This document shows positions 15,721 to 22,942 of a stretch of DNA of 23,290 nt, piece after piece. A program made the position numbers and the translations under genes. Within the stretch, counting starts at the first letter, position 1. Every line of letters begins with the position of its first letter. Below the pieces are notes generated by a model that was given only the letters and a program-made list of their open reading frames with translations, was not told where the DNA came from and ran no database searches. Origin of the DNA: an uncultured Bacteroidota bacterium (GTDB lineage Bacteria > Bacteroidota > Bacteroidia > Chitinophagales > Chitinophagaceae); assembly GCA_903825065.1 (NCBI GenBank), contig CAIJZG010000335.1:1-23290 (forward strand). Direction: 5' to 3'.

Positions 15721-15775
15721 AAGTCATTATGAAATTAAGACAAGTAAAGGAGGTTTTGCCAAAAAGAACACAAAG

Positions 15776-16015
15776 TTATTTCTGATTATCGCGCCATTCA
15801 TAAACCCAAGCACTTTGAATCATTTCTAAATGGCCTTCTGTACTTTGTTCTTTAGTTCCTTCAAATCTGGGTATTTCCAATATCCATTCTAATAAGTCTG
15901 TAAAACGGATTCGATAAATTTTTGATTCAGTGAAATCGTCGCCGAATCTTTCATACAGTTTCATGGCAATATCTTCATGATCATTCCAGTGAATGGGAGG
16001 TTCAAAATGCGTCAT
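15776..16015 (-). CDS. iscX: IscX-like Fe-S cluster assembly protein
   Basis: This small acidic protein (79 residues) resembles E. coli IscX (YfhJ), which binds the cysteine desulfurase IscS and iron and modulates cluster assembly. Shared positions by eye are W-N-D at IHWNDHEDIA, the LYERFGDDF segment, the central RFTDLLEWI and the C-terminal ESTEGHLEMIQSAWVYEW-like region (here STEGHLEMIQSAW then EW). It is about 13 residues longer than IscX, mostly at the N-terminus. The gene follows the ferredoxin gene by 31 bases, the same pairing (fdx-iscX) as in the isc operon of proteobacteria. This context strongly supports the call. No iscS, iscU or hscA is in the window. Confidence 0.85.
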   Translation of the reverse strand: MTHFEPPIHWNDHEDIAMKLYERFGDDFTESKIYRIRFTDLLEWILEIPRFEGTKEQSTEGHLEMIQSAWVYEWRDNQK

Positions 16016-16046
16016 ACTTGTAACTATTCAGTAAAATTAAATGAAA

Positions 16047-16382
16047 TTATTCTCCTAAAAATTGAGACTGATCTGGTATCGTTATCTTAATATTCCCACT
16101 TCCTTTTTCTAATACACACTGACAACCTAAACGGGAATTGATACGAGGATTAACCGCACGATCGATGAAATCTTCCTCTCGGTCTGTTAATTCCTGAATA
16201 TGCTCTGCCCCTCTGTCAATATATAAATGACAGGTACTACAAGCACAAACTGCTCCGCAATTATGATGCAATTCAATTCCGTTGTCAAGACAGACTTCTA
16301 ATAAACTATCTCCTTCTTTAACTGAACTAAGGGTAACTGGTATTAGTCCCTTTTGTTCAAACTCTATTGTGATATTATACAT
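16047..16382 (-). CDS. fdx: [2Fe-2S] ferredoxin of the ISC/adrenodoxin type
   Basis: It is a small electron carrier likely serving iron-sulfur cluster assembly. The 111 residues hold the adrenodoxin-type ligand pattern C42-x5-C48-x2-C51-x35-C87, seen as NCGAVCACSTCHLY and RLGCQCVL. C46 and C89 are additional cysteines next to ligands, as in E. coli Fdx where a cysteine also stands between the first two ligands. The acidic stretch TDREEDFIDRA is the usual partner-binding surface. It heads the minus-strand run and precedes the IscX-like gene, so it probably supplies electrons to the ISC machinery. The ATG at 16382 is the only sensible start, 18 bases after a -7 box. Confidence 0.93.
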   Translation of the reverse strand: MYNITIEFEQKGLIPVTLSSVKEGDSLLEVCLDNGIELHHNCGAVCACSTCHLYIDRGAEHIQELTDREEDFIDRAVNPRINSRLGCQCVLEKGSGNIKITIPDQSQFLGE

Positions 16383-16399
16383 GATATCCCTATTTGCTG

Positions 16400-16407
16400 C
16401 AAAAGTA
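16400..16407 (-). promoter_or_regulatory. -7 element before the ferredoxin-led gene run
   Basis: TACTTTTG (16407 to 16400 on the minus strand) matches TAnnTTTG and lies 18 bases before the fdx ATG. A -33 TTG at the right distance is missing. The leader would be about a dozen bases. Confidence 0.45.
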
Positions 16408-16468
16408 TCGGTTCAATCGAATAGATACTCTTCGAAATGCGAAATTTCTTGTAACTGTTTATAATTGA

Positions 16469-16499
16469 TTGAGGAGTCCTTCTATCCTCACTATATTTG
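16469..16499 (+). promoter_or_regulatory. Promoter of the alpha/beta hydrolase gene
   Basis: TTG (16469-16471) and TATATTTG (16492-16499) are separated by 20 bases and fit the Bacteroidota consensus well. Transcription would start near 16503-16506, so the TTG at 16469 cannot be the translation start. The messenger would have a leader of only about 2-11 bases, depending on which of two ATG codons (16508 or 16514) is used. Confidence 0.6.
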
Positions 16500-16507
16500 C
16501 GAATTAT

Positions 16508-17380
16508 ATGAAAATGAAATTATCTCAGCGGTTAGCAATCACTTATTATAAAACTAAGATTCATACAATTGGGCTAGTGTCGCCAACAAAGGCTGCAGAA
16601 ATGGCATACAAGCTTTTCTGTACACCAAGAAATCAGAGAAAAAAACTTAAAGAACCTCCACTTTTTCATAAAGCAGAAAAATTGGAACTATTCGTATCAG
16701 ATATAATCATAAGAGGTTTTCGTTTTACACCTCCTCAACCCAATGGTAATAAAATATTAATTCTACATGGCTTTAGCAGTTATAGTTACAAATTTGAAAA
16801 GTATGTAAGTCTTTTTAAAAAACAAGGTTTTGAAGTGATCACTTTTGACGCCCCCGCTCATGGTTTAAGTGATGGAAAACTGATAAATGCGCTTATCTAT
16901 AAAAAAGCAATTTTAAAAATTGAAGATAGTTTTGGTCCATTTTACGGTATTATGGGACATTCCTTAGGTGGCTTAGCAGGATCCTTGGCATTTAAAGAGC
17001 TTCCGAATCAATCCAGAAGACGTTTAGTATTAGTTGCCCCTGCCATAAGAACTGACAGAGCAATTGAACATTTTTATAGCCTATTTTCTCCAGATCAGAA
17101 ACTGATCAATGCATTTGAACAACTTATCAAAGAAATGACACACGAATCAATTGAAAACATTTCAGTGGTTCAAGCTATCAAGCATATTAGTGCACCTATA
17201 TTATGGATACATGATAAGGATGATAAAATTTGCCCATTTGTAGACGTAATTCCAATTTTAAATGAAAACCGTTCGAATATTCAATTTGTAATAACCGAGG
17301 GACTAGGCCATAGCAGAATCTATAAAGAAGCATCAATCAGCAATACGATTGACCATTTTTTTAGGGATGGCCTAAATTGA
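16508..17380 (+). CDS. Alpha/beta hydrolase family protein
   Basis: This is a serine hydrolase-fold protein, probably an esterase or lipase-like enzyme with unknown substrate. With the ATG at 16508 it has 290 residues. Motifs are LILHGFSSYSYKFEKYV (oxyanion region HG), TFDAPAHGLSDG, the nucleophile elbow GHSLGG (S152), the acid in WIHDKDDKICP (D236 or D239) and the histidine in LGHSRI (H268), so the triad is complete. The basic N-terminal part (residues 1-50) has no signal peptide, so it is likely cytoplasmic. The frame extends upstream to a TTG at 16469, but the promoter lies there. It is a single-gene unit divergent from fdx. Alternative start: ATG at 16514. Confidence 0.88.
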   Translation: MKMKLSQRLAITYYKTKIHTIGLVSPTKAAEMAYKLFCTPRNQRKKLKEPPLFHKAEKLELFVSDIIIRGFRFTPPQPNGNKILILHGFSSYSYKFEKYVSLFKKQGFEVITFDAPAHGLSDGKLINALIYKKAILKIEDSFGPFYGIMGHSLGGLAGSLAFKELPNQSRRRLVLVAPAIRTDRAIEHFYSLFSPDQKLINAFEQLIKEMTHESIENISVVQAIKHISAPILWIHDKDDKICPFVDVIPILNENRSNIQFVITEGLGHSRIYKEASISNTIDHFFRDGLN

Positions 17381-17489
17381 TATTTTTTGGAATTTAAAGG
17401 TTTGAACTAATATTGCATCCGAACTAGCGAAACTTCTAAAGAGTTATTGATAGCAGTTGGAAGAAAAAAACATATAGTAAAAAAATCAT

Positions 17490-17514
17490 CAAAACACCGC
17501 CCATGGCGGTTTTG
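17490..17514 (+). other. Stem-loop with T tract immediately before topA
   Basis: CCGCC (17497-17501) pairs with GGCGG (17505-17509) around the loop CAT. CAAAA (17490-17494) pairs with TTTTG (17510-17514) outside a two-base bulge. The loop holds an in-frame ATG (17503) of topA. With the start at 17521, this is a terminator-shaped hairpin in the leader; with the start at 17503, it would occlude initiation. Confidence 0.5.
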
Positions 17515-17520
17515 AGTAAT

Positions 17521-20115
17521 ATGGCAAAAAATCTACTAATCGTTGAGTCACCTGCAAAAGCTAAAACAATCGAAAAGATCCTTGGATCTGATTTTGAAGT
17601 AAAAAGCTGTTTTGGTCATATTCGGGATCTTGAAAAAGACGATATGGGGATTGATGTTAATAACCATTATTTACCCAGATATAAAGTTCCGGATGACAAG
17701 GAAAAAGTGGTTAAGGAACTCAGACAATTGGCAAAAAAATCAACTGAAGTATGGTTAGCATCGGATGAGGACCGTGAAGGGGAAAGTATTAGTTGGCATT
17801 TGGCGGAAGTGTTAGGTCTTGATCCAAAAACTACGAAAAGAATTGTTTTCCATGAAATAACAGCTCCTGCCATTAAGAAAGCGGTAGCCAATCCCAGACT
17901 TATCAATATGAATTTGGTTAATGCGCAACAAGCCCGACGCGTATTAGATAGATTGGTGGGATTTGAGCTTAGCCCCGTGCTTTGGCGCAAAATAGGGATG
18001 CAAAGAAGTTTGAGTGCTGGTAGAGTGCAGAGTGTAGCTGTAAGATTGGTTGTTGAAAGAGAAAGAGAAATCAATCAATTTATTTCAGAAAGTAGTTTTA
18101 AAATTGAAGCTGAATTTTCTGCATTGGATATTAATGGGAAAAAAGTGGACTTTAAGGCTGAAGGCCCTACAAAATTTGCTCAAGAAGAAGCCGCAAGAAA
18201 ATTCTTGGAAACTTGTAAAAATGCTAACTATACGGTTACAGATATACAAGTAAAACCAACGAAGAGAACACCTGCTGCCCCTTTTACTACTTCAACTTTA
18301 CAACAAGAAGCATCTCGTAAAATGGGTTACAGTGTTAGTAAAACCATGTTATTAGCTCAGAAATTGTATGAAAGTGGTAAGATTACTTATATGCGTACCG
18401 ATAGTATTAATTTAAGCGATACAGCCCTGGCAGATATTCAAAATGAAATCACCCATGCATTTGGTAATAACTACCATCAGCCTAGGAAATTTAAAAATAA
18501 AAATGAATCGGCTCAAGAGGCGCACGAAGCAATTCGTCCAACTTATATGAACAATCATACCATTGCAGATGATGAAACCAGAAGGCTTTATGAGTTGATT
18601 TGGAAGAGAACAATTGCTAGTCAGATGTCTGATGCAGCTTTTGAAAAAACAACAGCCAATATTGAAATAAGTACCAATAAAGAACCACTTCAGGCAACCG
18701 GAGAAGTGATGAAATTTGATGGTTTCTTGAAAGTTTATTTGGAAGGAAAAGATGAAGATGAAGAAGAAGACACAGAGGGAATGTTACCTCAACTTGCAAT
18801 TAAACAATCACTAAATTTAAATCAACTAACTGCCAGCGAAAAATTTTCTCGTGCCTCGGCTAGATATACGGAAGCTTCATTAGTTAAGAAATTAGAAGAA
18901 TTGGGTATCGGCCGACCATCTACATACGCGCCAACCATTACCACAATTATGAAGCGTAATTACGTAGAAAAAAGAGATAAAGATGCTATAAAAAGACAAA
19001 GCACCGTTTATACTTTAAAACCTTCTAACGAAATTGAAAAGCAAATTCTTTCAGAAAATACAGGTGCAGAAAAATCAAAATTATTCCCAACTGATTTAGG
19101 GATGGTTGTAACCGACTTTTTAAAACAACACTTTACCAAAGTAATGGATTTTGGTTTTACTGCTAAAATTGAACAAGAGTTCGATGAAATTGCTGCTGGG
19201 AAGATAGTTTGGAGTAACATGATTGATGGATTTTACAAACCATTTCATTCAACGATCGAACATACACTTGAAACAGCTGAGCGAGCTAAAGGTGAAAGGG
19301 AATTAGGTATTGATACTTTAAGTGGGAAAAAAGTAATTGCACGAATGGGCAGATACGGCCCAATGGTTCAGATTGGAGATAGTAGTAATGAAGAAGAAAA
19401 ACCACGTTTTGCTAAATTAAAACAATCTCAAAGCATCGAAACAATTTCTATGGAAGAAGCCATGCAATTGTTTGATTTGCCTAGAACTATTGGTGAATAC
19501 GAGGGGCAAGAATTAGTAGTAAATATTGGCAGATTTGGGCCTTATATTAAATTGGGTGAACAGTTTATCTCTATTCCAAAAGGTGAAGATCTACATACGA
19601 TGGATCTTGAAAGGGCCATCCTTTTGATCAATGAAAAACAATTGGCAGATGCACCGATTGGTTTTTTTGAAGAATTACCTGTCACAAAAGGCAAAGGACG
19701 ATTTGGGCCTTTTATAAAATGGAACGATCTCTATATTAATATTCCAAGAGCTTACAACTTTGATGAATTAAGCCAGAAAGATATCAATGAACTTATTGAA
19801 AAGAAGATTGATAAAGAGGCCAATCGTTTTATCAGACAATGGCCTGCGGAAAAGATTTCAATTGAGAATGGCCGTTGGGGCGCATTTATTCGATTTCAGA
19901 AAAAAATGCTCAAAATGGGTAAGAAAGCTGACGGCACTAAGTTCTTACCTGAAGATCTTGAGGTTGTTGAATTAGAAGAGATCAAAAAAATGATTGAAGT
20001 GCAGGTTCCTGGGGCATTTACTAAAAAAGCAAAAGCCCCAGCTAAAAAAGCTGCTAGTAATACTAAGAAATCACCTGCAAAAAAAGCAGTGAAGAAAGCA
20101 ATTAAAAAGAAATAG
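17521..20115 (+). CDS. topA: DNA topoisomerase I (type IA)
   Basis: It relaxes negatively supercoiled DNA through a tyrosine-linked single-strand break. With the start at 17521 (MAKNLLIVESPAKAKTIEK, the usual bacterial N-terminus) it has 864 residues; an in-frame ATG at 17503 would add six. The Toprim domain has VESPAKAK and the acidic triad in SDEDREGES. The active tyrosine is Y290 in ITYMRTDSINLS. GRVQSVAVRL and GIGRPSTYAPTI are further core motifs. An acidic insert (EDEEEDTEG) follows about residue 410. After residue 590 there are no cysteines: zinc fingers are replaced by repeats of the GRYGPMVQ, GRFGPYIK, GRFGPFIK and GRWGAFIR type, ending in a Lys/Ala/Pro tail that would hold DNA. A weak promoter candidate (TTG 17387, TAATATTG 17408) precedes it. 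Confidence 0.96.
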   Translation: MAKNLLIVESPAKAKTIEKILGSDFEVKSCFGHIRDLEKDDMGIDVNNHYLPRYKVPDDKEKVVKELRQLAKKSTEVWLASDEDREGESISWHLAEVLGLDPKTTKRIVFHEITAPAIKKAVANPRLINMNLVNAQQARRVLDRLVGFELSPVLWRKIGMQRSLSAGRVQSVAVRLVVEREREINQFISESSFKIEAEFSALDINGKKVDFKAEGPTKFAQEEAARKFLETCKNANYTVTDIQVKPTKRTPAAPFTTSTLQQEASRKMGYSVSKTMLLAQKLYESGKITYMRTDSINLSDTALADIQNEITHAFGNNYHQPRKFKNKNESAQEAHEAIRPTYMNNHTIADDETRRLYELIWKRTIASQMSDAAFEKTTANIEISTNKEPLQATGEVMKFDGFLKVYLEGKDEDEEEDTEGMLPQLAIKQSLNLNQLTASEKFSRASARYTEASLVKKLEELGIGRPSTYAPTITTIMKRNYVEKRDKDAIKRQSTVYTLKPSNEIEKQILSENTGAEKSKLFPTDLGMVVTDFLKQHFTKVMDFGFTAKIEQEFDEIAAGKIVWSNMIDGFYKPFHSTIEHTLETAERAKGERELGIDTLSGKKVIARMGRYGPMVQIGDSSNEEEKPRFAKLKQSQSIETISMEEAMQLFDLPRTIGEYEGQELVVNIGRFGPYIKLGEQFISIPKGEDLHTMDLERAILLINEKQLADAPIGFFEELPVTKGKGRFGPFIKWNDLYINIPRAYNFDELSQKDINELIEKKIDKEANRFIRQWPAEKISIENGRWGAFIRFQKKMLKMGKKADGTKFLPEDLEVVELEEIKKMIEVQVPGAFTKKAKAPAKKAASNTKKSPAKKAVKKAIKKK

Positions 20116-20116
20116 A

Positions 20117-21193
20117 TTAAGCTCTTCCCATACTACGTAAGAAGCGAACATGTGCTACAACAGCTCTTCGCATAGTAGGATATTCTATATATTTTAATTG
20201 ATATTCCGCACAAATTTTGCGAACAATTTTGCTGATCGCAGGATAGTGAACGTGTGAAACTTTTGGAAATAGATGATGCTCTATTTGAAAATTCAACCCT
20301 CCTACTAACCAACTAACGAGTTTATTTCTTGTTGCAAAATTAGCAGTCGTTTTAATTTGATGGGCCGCAAATTCATCGGGCAGCTTATGTGATTCTATAT
20401 CAGCAATTGGAAATGCAGTTTGCTCAACTGTATGTGCTAATTGGAAGACGATACTTAAAACAAAGCCAGCAACAACACTCATAACACAGAATCCTACTAA
20501 CCAGGCTAACCATCCAACAGCATATATTGGTATTACAATAAAGAAAGCTATATGATATAATTTCACACCCCAAAATTCAAAATGATCAACTAAAGTCATT
20601 TTTTTTAAAGGCACATTTCCAATCTTTTTAGAAAAATACTTTTTGTAATCTGTAAAGAATATCCAAAATAGGTAGAGTAACATATACAAAAACCAAAAGT
20701 AATATTGTTGAAATTTGTGCATTTTAAGACGTTTCTGAGTTGGCGCCATCCGCATTAAAATACCAATTTCTATATCATCATCTACCCCATCTATATTGGT
20801 AAAACTATGGTGTATCATATTATGTTTCATATTCCACATAAAATGATTGGCACCTAGCATACTTATAGAAGAAGCGGCAACCCTATTGATCCATTTATTG
20901 GTGCTAAAACTGCCATGACTCCCATCATGCATCACATTAAACCCTATAGCTGCAACCAATCCACCTAATATAAAACTTTCAAAAACACCTAAATACCAAA
21001 CAGGAGTCCATACTAATAATTGAATATATAAAGCAATAAAAGCAATAACCATAATTATGGCTTTAGTAAATAGCCGTGGCGTTCCTGTGGATTGTATACC
21101 TCTTTCATCAAAGTAGGCTTGCACCCTTTTTTTCAGTTCTGCATGAAGAGATTGGGGTACTACTGGAAATTTAGGTATAGCAAAATCGACCAT
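20117..21193 (-). CDS. Membrane fatty-acid desaturase (front-end acyl desaturase type)
   Basis: It is a di-iron membrane enzyme that introduces a double bond into acyl chains. The three histidine boxes are complete: H89-D-G-S-H93, H124-x3-H128-H129 in KHNMIHHSFTN, and QIEHHLFP (H306, H307). The QIEHH form is typical of front-end (delta-5/delta-6-like) desaturases and bacterial relatives named linoleoyl-CoA desaturase; there is no cytochrome b5 domain in the 358 residues. Hydrophobic segments lie around 45-85, 165-182 and 215-250. An ATG at 21193 follows a -7 box (TACTTTTG, 21219 to 21212). Its stop codon is one base from that of topA. Regiospecificity is unknown. Confidence 0.92.
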   Translation of the reverse strand: MVDFAIPKFPVVPQSLHAELKKRVQAYFDERGIQSTGTPRLFTKAIIMVIAFIALYIQLLVWTPVWYLGVFESFILGGLVAAIGFNVMHDGSHGSFSTNKWINRVAASSISMLGANHFMWNMKHNMIHHSFTNIDGVDDDIEIGILMRMAPTQKRLKMHKFQQYYFWFLYMLLYLFWIFFTDYKKYFSKKIGNVPLKKMTLVDHFEFWGVKLYHIAFFIVIPIYAVGWLAWLVGFCVMSVVAGFVLSIVFQLAHTVEQTAFPIADIESHKLPDEFAAHQIKTTANFATRNKLVSWLVGGLNFQIEHHLFPKVSHVHYPAISKIVRKICAEYQLKYIEYPTMRRAVVAHVRFLRSMGRA

Positions 21194-21211
21194 AAAAAAC
21201 TAATTAATATT

Positions 21212-21219
21212 CAAAAGTA
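21212..21219 (-). promoter_or_regulatory. -7 element of the desaturase gene
   Basis: TACTTTTG (21219 to 21212, minus strand) is a full TAnnTTTG match 19 bases before the ATG at 21193. No TTG is found at the -33 position. It is the same octamer as the -7 box of the ferredoxin gene. Confidence 0.45.
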
Positions 21220-21327
21220 AACCTTCTGTTTTGATATAGTTGTTAAAAATAAACTGTTCGAACGATGGAAAGAAGAGATTATTATGTGCCAAATGAGCGA
21301 AATTTCCACACCTATAGAATAACTAAA

Positions 21328-21360
21328 TTGTTGTTATTCAGTTAAAAAATATTTAGTTTG
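21328..21360 (+). promoter_or_regulatory. Candidate promoter of the transglutaminase-like gene and ogt
   Basis: A doubled TTGTTG (21328-21333) is followed after 19 bases by TTAGTTTG (21353-21360), which differs from TAnnTTTG in one base. Transcription would start near 21366, giving a leader of about 50 bases. The rest of the gap between the divergent genes (21194-21411) holds nothing else I can name. Confidence 0.4.
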
Positions 21361-21420
21361 ATATAGATTAATCACAGATAATGGTTGAAATCTATTGCTG
21401 TCATTTTCAAAATGGTCCTT

Positions 21421-22290
21421 ATGCAAAATACCAAAGAGATTACTGCATTGTTTACGCTGATAGATGATCCAGATGAGGAAGTCTATTATACTGTTTCGGA
21501 AAAAATTGTTGCTTATGGGAAAGCTATTATTCCCAATTTGGAACATCTTTGGGAAACAACCCTGAACGATGCACTTCAGGAAAGAATAGAAATGATTATT
21601 CATAGGTTGCATTATTGCGACCTTACAAATGATATCATTGATTGGAGAGATAGTGCTTACAACGATTTATTATTAGGTGCACTATTGGTTGCAAAATTTC
21701 AATTTCCCGATTTACAAAGTACACCTGTTTTGCAAGACATCGAAAAACTGCGGAGAAATGTTTGGCTGGAACTAAATAATTTTCTTACCCCTTTGGAACA
21801 GGCAAATGTATTATCAAGTATCCTATACAAATATTTCCATTTAAAGGGTGTTGAGATCAACCATGAATGTCCTGAAGACTTTTGTATTAATAAAGTCCTT
21901 TCATCGAAAAAAGGGAATGCAATTACCAATGGAATTATTTATCAAGTAATGTGCGAGCAATTAGACATCAATGCCAGGGTTATTAATATTCCTAAACAAT
22001 GTATTATCGCATTTTTTCAATCAGATTACGACCCTGCAACTCAAATTGGGAATCCCCAAGAATTTATTCAATTTTATATTGATAGTACTTCTGGACAAGC
22101 TTTTTCTCATAAAGACATTGAAACCTATTTTGAAAAGATAGGGCAATTACCAAAGGCAAGCTTCTTTAAACCTTTATCCCATAAACAGATTATACAATTA
22201 TTGATAAAGGAAACATCAAAATGTTTTGGTACTACCATGAACGGGTATAAAAAAGCCGAATTGTTGGCGCTATCTGCTTTGTTGGATTAA
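21421..22290 (+). CDS. SirB1-type transglutaminase-like protein, degenerate active site
   Basis: This protein belongs to the Transglut_core2/SirB1-like family, whose members mostly lack proven enzyme activity. The N-terminal part (about 1-95) is helical and HEAT-like (ALFTLIDDPDEEVYYTVSEKI, then IIPNLEHLWE), as in Bacteroidota relatives. The core shows NKVLSSKKGNAITNGIIYQVMCEQLDINARVINIPK and FIQFYIDSTSGQAFS, matching the usual VLxxRxGNPI, LGL and FIDPFxxG blocks. The histidine usually found in PGHF is glutamine here (PKQC), and the cysteine of true transglutaminases is not recognisable. No signal peptide. Start candidates are ATG 21412 and 21421; a TTG at 21385 is less likely. The ogt gene follows after 33 bases, so the two are probably cotranscribed. 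Confidence 0.8.
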   Translation: MQNTKEITALFTLIDDPDEEVYYTVSEKIVAYGKAIIPNLEHLWETTLNDALQERIEMIIHRLHYCDLTNDIIDWRDSAYNDLLLGALLVAKFQFPDLQSTPVLQDIEKLRRNVWLELNNFLTPLEQANVLSSILYKYFHLKGVEINHECPEDFCINKVLSSKKGNAITNGIIYQVMCEQLDINARVINIPKQCIIAFFQSDYDPATQIGNPQEFIQFYIDSTSGQAFSHKDIETYFEKIGQLPKASFFKPLSHKQIIQLLIKETSKCFGTTMNGYKKAELLALSALLD

Positions 22291-22323
22291 TTAAATTAAC
22301 TTGAGTAAACATTTTGAAAACTG

Positions 22324-22821
22324 ATGAGTGAATTACATTTTACCTATTATGAAAGTCCGATTGGACTTTTAAAAATTGGCGGAACTGACCAATATATAGG
22401 TGAGTTAAGTTTTGTAGACGAATCAGATCAGATGGAACATGGAGAGCCCGGAATTACAGAAGTAATGCACCAATGTACAGAAGAACTCATTGAATATTTT
22501 CATGGCACTCGAAGAAACTTTACCATTCCTGTACATCAAGAAGGAACTGATTTTCAGAAAAGAGTTTGGAACGAATTGCTGGGTATAGCTTATGGTAAAA
22601 CAATTAGCTATATGGATCTTGCCAAAAAAATGGGAGATCCCAAAGTAATCAGAGCAGCAGCAAGTACCAATGGAAAAAATAAAATTGTAATTATAGTTCC
22701 CTGTCATAGGGTAATTGGAAGTGATCGATCTCTTACAGGTTATTCAGGTGGAATGTGGCGAAAAAAATGGCTACTCCAACAAGAATTTAAAGTTGCACAT
22801 GGCGTTCAGACCCTTTTTTAA
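22324..22821 (+). CDS. ogt: Methylated-DNA--[protein]-cysteine S-methyltransferase
   Basis: It is a suicide DNA-repair protein that moves the alkyl group from O6-alkylguanine to its own cysteine. The active site is VPCHRVIG with C127; the arginine that flips the base is R110 in VIRAAASTNGKN, and FQKRVWNELLGIAYGKTISY marks the start of the DNA-binding domain. GYSGGMWRKKWLLQQE closes the fold. The 165 residues are the usual length without an AdaA domain. Two small deviations: ASTNGKNK replaces the common GxANxxNP motif before the active strand. It is the second gene after the SirB1-like one, with no functional link evident. Confidence 0.95.
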   Translation: MSELHFTYYESPIGLLKIGGTDQYIGELSFVDESDQMEHGEPGITEVMHQCTEELIEYFHGTRRNFTIPVHQEGTDFQKRVWNELLGIAYGKTISYMDLAKKMGDPKVIRAAASTNGKNKIVIIVPCHRVIGSDRSLTGYSGGMWRKKWLLQQEFKVAHGVQTLF

Positions 22822-22823
22822 GG

Positions 22824-22866
22824 GTTAAGTTTGCTTAAACCAAGTTTAGGTTACTGCAAACTTAAC
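22824..22866 (+). terminator. Nested inverted repeat after ogt, probable terminator
   Basis: GTTAAGTTTGC (22824-22834) and GCAAACTTAAC (22856-22866) are perfect 11-base complements. Inside the 21-base spacer TAAAC and GTTTA form a second small stem. The sequence begins three bases after the ogt stop codon and ends in ATTTT. It is AT-rich, so a moderate terminator; a protein-binding site is possible. Confidence 0.5.
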
Positions 22867-22942
22867 ATTTTCATAAAACTGAGGCGTTTTTGACTCTATA
22901 TCATTTGGTTTTCGCAAATTTGTAAGGACTGAATCCTTAATA

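Noticed and set aside
15746..15754. AAAGGAGGT, an ideal Shine-Dalgarno sequence on the plus strand
   Set aside because: No plus-strand start codon or gene follows; both neighbouring genes are on the minus strand, and genes in this window do not use such sites.
21265..21345. A 26-codon plus-strand reading frame (begins MERRDYYVP) in the gap before the SirB1-like gene
   Set aside because: No promoter upstream, no recognisable features, and its end overlaps the better promoter candidate at 21328-21360. It could be a leader peptide, but nothing supports this.
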